A DNA stretch of 64,000 nt from Hymenobacter puniceus (GTDB lineage: Bacteria; Bacteroidota; Bacteroidia; Cytophagales; Hymenobacteraceae). Numbering within the stretch: the stretch's first letter is position 1; each line of letters opens with the position of its first letter. A program made the translations under genes and the position numbers. Under the pieces are notes generated by a model that saw only the letters and a program-made list of their open reading frames with translations, had not been told where the DNA came from and searched no databases. The stretch lies in assembly GCF_014333525.1 (NCBI RefSeq), contig NZ_JACSCX010000005.1, positions 306,056 to 370,055 of the forward strand, read 5' to 3'. This document shows positions 57,052-64,000 of this stretch, in pieces.

Positions 57052-58683
57052 TCATACTCGTCGGGCTAGAAACAGACGAGTTAAAGCTGGAACGTCCAGC
57101 ACCAGGCACACCTGTCCACTGCCGAGCAGCGTAACGCCGCCAAACAGTTCGATGGTATCTAGGGGTTTGCTCATGGGCTTGATAACGATGTTCTGCTGAC
57201 GCAGAAACCGGTCAACGATCAGGCCCAGTTTGCGGTTATTGTAGGCGATGATGATGATGTCCTGGCGGCCCACCAACTCGGTGCGCGAGGCCATGGGCAG
57301 CGGCCCGTCGCTGGCGTGCAGCAAACGGCGTAAACTCACAACCGGAATGTTTTCGCCCTGTACCTGCGCCATCAGCACTCCACCCACCACATTCAGCACC
57401 TCCGGCATCAACGACACAACCGAGTCGGTGTGCATGAGCGGAATAGCATAATTGCGGTTATCCAGTTGAAATAGCAGCGCGCCTTTTACAGCAATAGAAG
57501 TAGGCAGCACCAGCGTGAACGTGGTACCTTTTCCGAGCACAGAATCTACCCGCAGCTGCCCGCCCAGCGAATCAATAGCCAGCTTTACGACGTCGAGGCC
57601 CACACCTCGGCCGGAAATCTCGGTTACCTCTTTCGCCATCGAGAAGCCTGGCTCGAACAAGAATGCCCGCACGGCATCGGCATCCAGCTGCCGGGCGGCT
57701 TCTTTGCTCACTAAACCACGTTCTATAGCCTTGCGCCGCACGCTCTCTACATCGATTCCACGGCCATCATCTGCTACCTGAATCAGCACATCGTCGCGCT
57801 CAGTCTGCGCCGAGAGCACCAGATTACCCTGTGCGGGCTTACCGGCCTTTACGCGGTCAGCGGGCGTTTCCAGGCCATGGCCAATGGCATTGCGCACCAA
57901 GTGCAGCAGCGCATCGGTGATGATTTGCAGAATGTTGCGGTCAATCTGGATATCCTGTCCGCTGAGTGTCAACTCCACCTGCTTTTGTTCGGTAGTGGCC
58001 ACGTCGCGCACCACGCGCGGAAACTTGTTCAGCAGTGAGCCCACGTTCACCAACCGCGCATCCATTACGGAGTACTGTAGCTCGTCGGTGATACGGAACA
58101 GGTGAGCGGCTGTGCTTTGCAATGCCGGATGCCCGATTTCCTGGCTTAATGTCAGAATTCGGTCCCGGTCAATGATCAGCTCCCCTACCAGGTTTAACAG
58201 GTGGTCCAGCTTTTTAATCTGAATATAGACCAGATCAGACAGTTCCAGCTTGCGGTTGGCATCTTCCTCATCCAGATCTTCTTCGGCCAGAATGGGTTCC
58301 TGTCCTTCAACCAGACGGGCCAAGTTTTCCAGCAGCGCCGTGCTGTCGGGCATAATCGACTCATCCTCTACCGCCCGGATCATGGTGCTAAGCACATCGA
58401 CACCGGTAAAGAGCACCGTAGCCAGACTGCCACTGAATTCCCGCTCCTTGCTGCGAATCAGGCCGAAGATGGTTTCCATGTTATGGGCCACCTCCCCAAT
58501 CTGCACAAACCCCATAGCCCGTGAATTGGACTTAAGGTTGTGCATGAGCCGGAATAGCTCGTTGAGCGCCTGCTGATCCTGCGGGTTGCGCTCTAATTCA
58601 CTGATATGGCGGCTCATGCCGTCATAGGCCTCCAGGGCCTCAGCCATGTACATTTCCCGGTACTCCTGCTCGCGTGATTTCAT
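57052..58683 (-). CDS. cheA: Chemotaxis histidine kinase CheA (no P2 domain)
   Basis: This 543-residue CheA has an HPt domain with the phospho-accepting His48 in LFRLMHNLKSNSRAMGF, a short linker (about 120-160), and a dimerisation domain. A kinase domain follows (HLVRNAIGHGLETP, DDGRGIDVES, GRGVGLDVVKLAI), with a C-terminal CheW-like domain. The CheY/CheB-binding P2 domain of E. coli is missing, which explains the shorter length. The HPt core has Asn-Leu-Lys-Ser-Asn after the His, a normal variation. Its start is 3 nt after the cheB stop. Confidence 0.95.
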   Translation of the reverse strand: MKSREQEYREMYMAEALEAYDGMSRHISELERNPQDQQALNELFRLMHNLKSNSRAMGFVQIGEVAHNMETIFGLIRSKEREFSGSLATVLFTGVDVLSTMIRAVEDESIMPDSTALLENLARLVEGQEPILAEEDLDEEDANRKLELSDLVYIQIKKLDHLLNLVGELIIDRDRILTLSQEIGHPALQSTAAHLFRITDELQYSVMDARLVNVGSLLNKFPRVVRDVATTEQKQVELTLSGQDIQIDRNILQIITDALLHLVRNAIGHGLETPADRVKAGKPAQGNLVLSAQTERDDVLIQVADDGRGIDVESVRRKAIERGLVSKEAARQLDADAVRAFLFEPGFSMAKEVTEISGRGVGLDVVKLAIDSLGGQLRVDSVLGKGTTFTLVLPTSIAVKGALLFQLDNRNYAIPLMHTDSVVSLMPEVLNVVGGVLMAQVQGENIPVVSLRRLLHASDGPLPMASRTELVGRQDIIIIAYNNRKLGLIVDRFLRQQNIVIKPMSKPLDTIELFGGVTLLGSGQVCLVLDVPALTRLFLARRV

Positions 58684-58686
58684 AAG

Positions 58687-59751
58687 CTAGAAAGCGCGAG
58701 CGGGAATAAGAGCGGGCTGCCGTTCCGGGGCCACAGCCTGCCGGAATAGAGCGGCGTGCCGCCCGATGGCAGTTGGTAACTCATGTAGCGGCAGCACAGC
58801 ATTGGCCCATCCTGCCTGAATCACTGACTTGGGCATTGAGAACATGGCGGATGAAGCTTCATCCTGCGCTAGTACCGTGCCACCACACTGCCGGATGGCC
58901 TGAGCACCCAGGGTACCGTCGTGTCCTAAGCCAGTGAGCACCACCCCCAGCACATTGCGGCCTACCGTACAGGCTGCTGACCGCATCAGCAGATCCAAGG
59001 AAGGCTCATCGCCGGAGGGGCCGGCTTCATTGGTTAGCTCCAGCTTCCAAACCCGCCAGGGGCTATTGGCAGCACTGACCAGACTGTTGACGCCACCAGG
59101 AGCCACTACAATCTGCCCGGGCTGCAACATGATGCCTGCATGCCCAGCTATTACCGGTAAAGTAGTAGCCCGCCGCAAACGGCTGACAAAGGAAGTCAGG
59201 AAAGCGGCCGGCAAATGGATTGCTACCAATACGGCGCAAGTCAGATTAGCGGGCAAGGACCGTACGAGTTGTTCCGCCGCTAAGGTGCCTCCCGTAGAGC
59301 CCCCAATCACCACCAGCCCGGTAGCAATGCCGGGGACAGATGCAGAAGCGGTTGGTAGCGCGGCAATGCGTGGTTGGGCTGGCAATGCCTGCCGCACCTT
59401 GTGCAATATATCAGCTGCCCACAGCGGATGATTGGAGTCGGGTTGAAAATAGCTGTACACTCCCCACGCAGCCACCTCACGCAGCATGCCCGGCAACGGA
59501 ACCGTTTCAGCAAACAGCAACACCGGAATGCTGGCCGATCGGCGTAGCTGCTCAATATCCCGCAGTTGGTCCTGTGCCACAATAATCAGGCTCGGCCGCA
59601 ACCGACGCGCGGAAGCTAGCAGATCTGAGGTACTTCCTCCACCCACTATCTGCCAGCCGGGCTGGCCCTGGAACAGACGTGCCAGCCGCAGCCGTAGCGC
59701 GGTGGGCAGGTTGCCTAGCAGAATGGAAAAGGAAAGAGAACGATTGGGCAC
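58687..59751 (-). CDS. cheB: CheB-type methylesterase with degenerate receiver domain
   Basis: In this 354-residue protein the C-terminal methylesterase domain is complete: Ser in VVIGGSTGGTLAAE, His in VAIHLPAAF, Asp in TGLGHDGTLGAQAI. The N-terminal 115 residues have a receiver-like fold but lack the acidic pair and the phosphoacceptor Asp (the region reads LIIVAQDQLRDIE), so normal activation by CheA phosphorylation is unlikely. GTG at 59751 starts just before the domain; a TTG at 59811 would add 20 residues. No cheR lies in the window. Confidence 0.9.
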   Translation of the reverse strand: MPNRSLSFSILLGNLPTALRLRLARLFQGQPGWQIVGGGSTSDLLASARRLRPSLIIVAQDQLRDIEQLRRSASIPVLLFAETVPLPGMLREVAAWGVYSYFQPDSNHPLWAADILHKVRQALPAQPRIAALPTASASVPGIATGLVVIGGSTGGTLAAEQLVRSLPANLTCAVLVAIHLPAAFLTSFVSRLRRATTLPVIAGHAGIMLQPGQIVVAPGGVNSLVSAANSPWRVWKLELTNEAGPSGDEPSLDLLMRSAACTVGRNVLGVVLTGLGHDGTLGAQAIRQCGGTVLAQDEASSAMFSMPKSVIQAGWANAVLPLHELPTAIGRHAALFRQAVAPERQPALIPARAF

Positions 59752-59828
59752 GGAAAGGAAACTAAGCAGATAGGTTTCCGGCGACAGCAGTGCGTTGCCG
59801 GTCCCTATCAAAAAAGGCGGTAATCAGA

Positions 59829-60200
59829 TTATTCGGCAGTCTGCAATGCAGTGCTTACAATTTCCAGTACCTTCTCCTCTGAGAAAGGCTTTACGATATA
59901 AGCCGAAGCACCACTTTCCAGTGCTTCCGTTACAATCACCTCTTGCCCCACCGCGCTGCACATTACCACTTTCACGTCCGGGTCGTTCAGGCGGATACCT
60001 TTAAGCACATCCAGTCCGGTATTATCGGGTAAGATTACGTCTAGCGTGATAAGGTCGGGTTTGGTGGCGGCCGCCATTTCAAGTGCTTGCTGGCCGTTGG
60101 CAGCCTCTCCTACTACTTCGTAGCCAGCATCAGTAAGCATGTTCTTGAGCATCGTGCGCATGTAGAAAGAGTCGTCGACGATGAGAATGCGGTTTTTCAT
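59829..60200 (-). CDS. cheY: Chemotaxis response regulator CheY
   Basis: This 123-residue single-domain receiver carries the acidic pair Asp9-Asp10 (ILIVDDSFYMRTM), phosphoacceptor Asp54 (DLITLDVILPDNTG), Ser82 (VVMCSAVGQE) and Lys104 (AYIVKPFSEEK), so it is fully competent for phosphorylation by CheA. In Bacteroidota such a CheY may act on gliding, pili or another output rather than a flagellum; no motility gene is in view. ATG at 60200 is preferred to the in-frame codon three residues upstream. Confidence 0.93.
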   Translation of the reverse strand: MKNRILIVDDSFYMRTMLKNMLTDAGYEVVGEAANGQQALEMAAATKPDLITLDVILPDNTGLDVLKGIRLNDPDVKVVMCSAVGQEVIVTEALESGASAYIVKPFSEEKVLEIVSTALQTAE

Positions 60201-60279
60201 AAGAAGCAATTCAGAATGCGGGAGAATGAGGGTTGAAGGGGAAAACCGAGCTTTGTACGGCTAGGCGCCAGCAAAGATG

Positions 60280-60786
60280 TTAGCGTGCCTGCAGCTGCAT
60301 AATTTCCGTAGGCGTAAGCAGCTTCATCATGTCGAGCACGATGATTATACGGCCGTCGGCCTTTACAATTCCCTCAATGTACTTGTCGTTGATGTTGATG
60401 TCCTGAATGAATTCAGGGGCTTTTTCGATGCTGGAAGCCGGGATTGACAACGGCGTAGGCACTTCGCGCACCACAATCCCGATGGTGTAGTCTTTGGCCT
60501 CAATAGCCAGCGTGTAGGAAAGTGCTGGCAGTTCTTCCTCGTAGCTGCGCAAGCCAAAGCGCTGTTCCAAGTCGATGATGGCAATAATGTCGCCGCGCAG
60601 GTTGGCAATACCCTTCACAAAAGGCGGCGTCTTGGGCATACGCGCAATTTCGGGAGTTAGTGTGACCTCCTTTACCTGCTCGATACGCAAGCCATACTCT
60701 TCGCTTCCGAGTCGGAAAACAATCAGCTGGATGATGGTATCGAGCTTTGATGACTTTTTATCAGTGGCTTGTTCAGCTTCGGCCAT
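60280..60786 (-). CDS. cheW: CheW coupling protein
   Basis: This 168-residue CheW links the receptor tip to CheA. The beta-barrel motifs are clear: LIVFRLGSEEYGLRIEQVKE, PKTPPFVKGIANLRGDIIAI with DLEQRFG, and YIEGIVKADGRIIIVLDM. Its N-terminal 18 residues are polar and variable. It lies 76 nt downstream of the receptor gene with a hairpin between them, which may adjust the ratio of receptor to CheW. Confidence 0.95.
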   Translation of the reverse strand: MAEAEQATDKKSSKLDTIIQLIVFRLGSEEYGLRIEQVKEVTLTPEIARMPKTPPFVKGIANLRGDIIAIIDLEQRFGLRSYEEELPALSYTLAIEAKDYTIGIVVREVPTPLSIPASSIEKAPEFIQDININDKYIEGIVKADGRIIIVLDMMKLLTPTEIMQLQAR

Positions 60787-60808
60787 ATGGCAATGATATT
60801 CCGCTTCT

Positions 60809-60837
60809 GGGCTGACCTCCTTGGCGAAAGTCAGCCC
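60809..60837. repeat. Hairpin between receptor gene and cheW
   Basis: GGGCTGAC and GTCAGCCC pair perfectly around 13 nt. No U-run follows on the minus strand, so it may stabilise the receptor mRNA end rather than terminate. Confidence 0.6.
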
Positions 60838-60862
60838 TTTCGGGAGTTAACAGTTCAACTGG

Positions 60863-63800
60863 CTATTTCGCTTGCTTTTTGCTGCGCACCCGGGTAGGTT
60901 TTGCGGCAGCAGCATTCTCCTGAGTTTTGCCGGCAGCAGGTTCGGTAACGGCGGCTTCAATCTTGCGGTTAGTAGCCTTACGGCTACGCTGTGCTTCTGC
61001 CTGCTCGGCATTAGTTTGCGTACGCACCGGGGCTGGCGCCGCCACCGTAGCCCGGGCGTCGCCGCGACGGGTGGTAGTCAGCGGGCGGCTGGCCACTGCC
61101 TGAGCGTGCGCTGCATCTGTGGCCGCGTCGGCACGGCGGGCCGTAGCCCGGTCGCGTTCCGGCGTGGCAGAGGCTGGGAGTTGCGCCACGCGGCGCGTTC
61201 GGCGACGGATTGGTTCGGGCTCAGGCTCGGGCTCGATTTCCTCCAGCAGCTGGAAGTTAGACAAGCCCAGTTGCAGGTCGTCGGCAATGTCAGTAAGGCG
61301 CTGGCTGGAAACGGTCAGCTCGTGCATGCTTGACGAGAGCTGCTTGGCAGTGCCGGCCACTTGCTGCGTGCCCGAGGCCGTCTGTTCGGCAATGGCTACC
61401 ACTTCTTCCACGTACTTCACCACGTCGCCAATCGACGTTTTCTGAATCTCGGTGGCGGTAAGGATGTCGCGGGAGGTGCGCAGGGTTTCGCCCGAGCTGG
61501 TGGCAATGTTCTTAAAAGCCGAGCTGGCCTCGAAGGTGGCATTTTTTCCTTTCAGTACCCGGCCTTCCATGGTGCTGATAGCAGTAGCGGCCGAGGTAGT
61601 ATCCTTTTTCACGTCGTCTACCAGCGTACCGATTTCCGAGGCCGAGCGGCGGGAGCCTTCGGCCAGCTTGCGGATTTCTTCGGCTACTACCGCGAAACCT
61701 CGGCCGGCTTCCCCGGCGCGGGCGGCCTCAATGGCAGCGTTCAGGGCCAGCAGGTTGGTTTGCGAGGCAATATCAGTTATTACGCCCAGCGACTTGCTGA
61801 TGTCCTGCGAGCGGGCCGAGAGTACTTCGATGGTTTTGGCCGTTTGGGCAGCTGCCGCCGAAATCTCCTCCATGTTTTTTACCACTTCCGCCACGGTCTT
61901 GAGGCCGAGCTGTGAGGTTTGCTCACCCAGGATAGCCGCTTTGATACCGACATCGGCTTTGCCAGCGGTTTCTTTGGTGGCCTGCATGATTTCTTCGATC
62001 AGCTTGAAGGCCTGATCGGTCTTGAGAGCCTGATTCTGGGCGCCTTCGGCCATCTGCTGCATGGCCAGGGCCACGTCAACTGTCACCCGGCTCATCTCCT
62101 GCCCTTTCGCCGCCATTTCTTCCGAGGAAGTTCCTACTACCTGCGACGACTCGTTGATTTCGGCCAGCAGATCGTTGAGGTTGTCCACGGCGAGGTTCAA
62201 GGCGTCGGCCATCGACTTGATGTCGCCGGCTGTCTGAATTTCCACTTGCTGCGTCAGGTCACCTTCGGAAATGGCCCGCACCACGCGGCTCACTTCCAGT
62301 ACCGGCGAGGCAATGGATTCGAGCAGGTCGTTGAGCGTATCCACGATTTCCTTCCACGAGCCCGACACACCGCCTACTGTGGCGCGCTCGGTCAGCTTGC
62401 CTTCTACACCGGCCACTTTGGCCACGCGGCTTACTTCCTGCGCCAAGCGGTTCAGGTCGTCCACCATGCGGTTGATGGTGTCGGCCAGCTCGGCCACTTC
62501 GCCTTTGGCTTCCAGCGTCAGCTTCTGGGTCAGGTCACCCTGCGATACGCCGGTTACTACCTTGCCAATGCCCCGCACCTGCGTGGTGAGGTTGGTGGCC
62601 ATGGTATTTACGTTGTCGGTGAGGTCTTTCCACACGCCGCTCACGTTCGGTACGTCGGCCTGGCCGCCGAGTTTGCCCTCTGTGCCTACTTCCTGCGCTA
62701 CGCGGGTTACCTCGCCGGCGAATATGTTGAGCGAGTCCACCATCCGGTTGATGTTGTCCTTGAGGTCGAGCAGCTCGCCTTTTACATCTACCGACACCTT
62801 CTGGCTTAGGTCGCCGCGGGCTACGGCGGTGGTTACGTTGGCAATGTCGCGCACCTGGCTGGTGAGCGAGGCCGCCATGAAGTTTACGTTGTCGGTCAGG
62901 TCTTTCCAGGTGCCGCGCACGTTCGGCACGTCAGCTTGGCCGCCGAGCTTGCCTTCGGTGCCTACTTCGCGGGCCACGCGGGTTACTTCGTCGCCGAACG
63001 TGTTCAGCGAGTCCACCATCTGGTTGATGTTTTCCTTGAGCTGCAACAACTCCCCACGGACGTTTACTGTCACTTTCTGCGACAAGTCGCCTTTGGCTAC
63101 GGCCGTAGCCACGTTGGCAATGTCCCGCACCTGAGAGGTCAGGTTCGAGGCCATGGTGTTTACGTTGTCGGTGAGGTCTTTCCAAGTGCCGCTCACGTTC
63201 GGCACCGACGCCTGGCCGCCCAGAATACCTTCGGTGCCTACTTCGCGGGCCACGCGGGTTACTTCGCCGGCGAAGATGTTGAGCGAGTCCACCATCTGGT
63301 TGAGGATGTTCTTGAGGTCGAGAATCTCGCCTTTTACATCCACGGTCATCTTCTGGGTGAGGTCACCTTTGGCTACGGCGCTGGCTACGTTGGCAATGTC
63401 CCGCACCTGAGAAGTCAGGTTCGAGGCCATATAGTTTACGTTGTCGGTCAAATCTTTCCAGGTACCCGATACACGCGGTACGCTGGCTTGGCCGCCGAGC
63501 TTGCCTTCGGTGCCTACTTCGCGGGCCACGCGGGTTACTTCGTCGCCGAAGATGTTGAGCGAGTCCACCATCTGATTGAGGATGTTCTTCAGCTCCAGGA
63601 TTTCTCCTTTCACATCTACCGCCATTTTCTGGCTCAAGTCACCACGGGCTACGGCCGTGGCCACGTTGGCAATGTCTCGTACCTGCAGAGTCAGGTTCGA
63701 GGCCATATAGTTTACGTTGTCGGTCAGCTCCTTCCACACGCCGGCTACGTTCGGCACGTCGGCCTGGCCGCCGAGCTTGCCTTCGGTACCTACTTCCAGT

Positions 63801-64000
63801 GCCACGCGAGTCACTTCGCCGGCAAACAGGTTGAGCGAGTCCACCATCTGGTTCAGGTTCTGCTTCAACTGCAGCAGCTCGCCCTTTACATCGACCGTAA
63901 TCTTCTGCGACAAGTCGCCCTTGGCTACGGCCGTGGCTACGTTGGCAATGTCTCGTACCTGCAGAGTCAGGTTCGAGGCCATGTTGTTTACGTTGTCGGT
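60863..64000 (-). CDS. Poly-HAMP methyl-accepting chemoreceptor (5' end outside the window)
   Basis: The visible 1046 codons lack the start. They contain at least six near-identical 92-residue units, one about every 276 nt (unit starts near 63982, 63706, 63430, 63154, 62878, 62602), plus a divergent seventh. Each has the pattern [28 protein letters not shown], then [15 protein letters not shown] and WKDLTDNVN, as in fungal group III (NIK1/Os-1) kinases. The MCP signalling domain follows ([20 protein letters not shown], then [16 protein letters not shown]). The tail is Glu-Pro-rich, then basic and disordered, ending RSKKQAK, without a CheR-docking pentapeptide. An eighth unit begins at the right edge (TDNVNN). 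Confidence 0.95.
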   Translation of the reverse strand, partial: TDNVNNMASNLTLQVRDIANVATAVAKGDLSQKITVDVKGELLQLKQNLNQMVDSLNLFAGEVTRVALEVGTEGKLGGQADVPNVAGVWKELTDNVNYMASNLTLQVRDIANVATAVARGDLSQKMAVDVKGEILELKNILNQMVDSLNIFGDEVTRVAREVGTEGKLGGQASVPRVSGTWKDLTDNVNYMASNLTSQVRDIANVASAVAKGDLTQKMTVDVKGEILDLKNILNQMVDSLNIFAGEVTRVAREVGTEGILGGQASVPNVSGTWKDLTDNVNTMASNLTSQVRDIANVATAVAKGDLSQKVTVNVRGELLQLKENINQMVDSLNTFGDEVTRVAREVGTEGKLGGQADVPNVRGTWKDLTDNVNFMAASLTSQVRDIANVTTAVARGDLSQKVSVDVKGELLDLKDNINRMVDSLNIFAGEVTRVAQEVGTEGKLGGQADVPNVSGVWKDLTDNVNTMATNLTTQVRGIGKVVTGVSQGDLTQKLTLEAKGEVAELADTINRMVDDLNRLAQEVSRVAKVAGVEGKLTERATVGGVSGSWKEIVDTLNDLLESIASPVLEVSRVVRAISEGDLTQQVEIQTAGDIKSMADALNLAVDNLNDLLAEINESSQVVGTSSEEMAAKGQEMSRVTVDVALAMQQMAEGAQNQALKTDQAFKLIEEIMQATKETAGKADVGIKAAILGEQTSQLGLKTVAEVVKNMEEISAAAAQTAKTIEVLSARSQDISKSLGVITDIASQTNLLALNAAIEAARAGEAGRGFAVVAEEIRKLAEGSRRSASEIGTLVDDVKKDTTSAATAISTMEGRVLKGKNATFEASSAFKNIATSSGETLRTSRDILTATEIQKTSIGDVVKYVEEVVAIAEQTASGTQQVAGTAKQLSSSMHELTVSSQRLTDIADDLQLGLSNFQLLEEIEPEPEPEPIRRRTRRVAQLPASATPERDRATARRADAATDAAHAQAVASRPLTTTRRGDARATVAAPAPVRTQTNAEQAEAQRSRKATNRKIEAAVTEPAAGKTQENAAAAKPTRVRSKKQAK

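Noticed and set aside
1..64000. tRNA, rRNA or riboswitch genes
   Set aside because: Intergenic regions were read on both strands; none shows a tRNA cloverleaf, a TPsiC-type loop with CCA end, rRNA core motifs or a riboswitch I recognise. A covariance-model search could still find weak ones.

Overview
The window looks like a chromosome segment from a GC-rich member of the Bacteroidota, most probably Hymenobacter or a close relative (Cytophagales). This is an inference from gene content and order (DUF177-rpmF-plsX-fabH, efp-accB-accC, DUF4290-murA, DUF3109, four-helix-bundle protein), from Bacteroidota-type promoters (TTTG, about 20 nt, TAnnTTTG), and from the near absence of Shine-Dalgarno sequences. 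I see no rRNA, tRNA, CRISPR array, transposase or prophage.

Layout. 1-4 kb: a membrane redox module (FAD-dependent oxidoreductase, a small His-tailed membrane protein, a NapH/CcoG-like polyferredoxin). 4-8 kb: minus-strand genes for a DUF3298-like secreted protein, an alpha/beta hydrolase, a protein made of an internal duplication, a GAF protein and peroxiredoxin Bcp. 8-12 kb: three plus-strand glycosyltransferases. 12-15 kb: an arsenosugar-type cluster on the minus strand (TIGR04282 transferase, rhodanese lipoprotein, radical SAM ArsS, CMD-family protein), followed by a standalone H-NOX haem sensor and an ECF sigma/RskA anti-sigma pair. 17-31 kb: an aldehyde dehydrogenase, ElyC-like protein, acetyltransferase, thioredoxin-like protein with an overlapping 28-residue membrane peptide, DUF885 peptidase, NucA-like endonuclease, MFS and AI-2E transporters, M28 peptidase. 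31-38 kb: a HIT hydrolase fused to a NuiA-type nuclease inhibitor, greA, a 2-hydroxyacid dehydrogenase, rsmA, leucyl aminopeptidase, a four-helix-bundle gene inside an inverted repeat, pdxA. 38.9-45 kb: a HigA-like regulator and the lipid/translation cluster DUF177-rpmF-plsX-fabH-efp-accB-accC. 45-56 kb: a GH13 amylase lipoprotein, DUF3109, a GT4 glycosyltransferase, a PcrA-type helicase, DUF4290, murA, a GAF protein, a holin-like membrane protein and an arginase-family enzyme. 56-64 kb: a chemosensory operon read leftwards (poly-HAMP receptor, cheW, cheY, cheB, cheA, cheC); the receptor gene runs off the right edge.

The most unusual signal lies between the genes. At least six same-strand junctions carry a pair of 14-33 nt arms, inverted to each other and built from short repeated 'words' that differ at each locus. 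The left arm usually starts at or near the stop codon of the upstream gene. The right arm ends 0-10 nt before the next start codon. At one locus the loop holds a four-helix-bundle (IVP-type) gene. Two further dispersed palindrome families are present: a roughly 100-bp element with 37-38 bp arms (two copies), and a short GCGCGAACT/AGTTCGCGC palindrome (several copies). Other points of interest are the fungal-NIK1-like HAMP array, the HIT-NuiA fusion near a NucA-type nuclease, the H-NOX without a distal tyrosine, and a MurA with Asp in place of the fosfomycin-reactive Cys.
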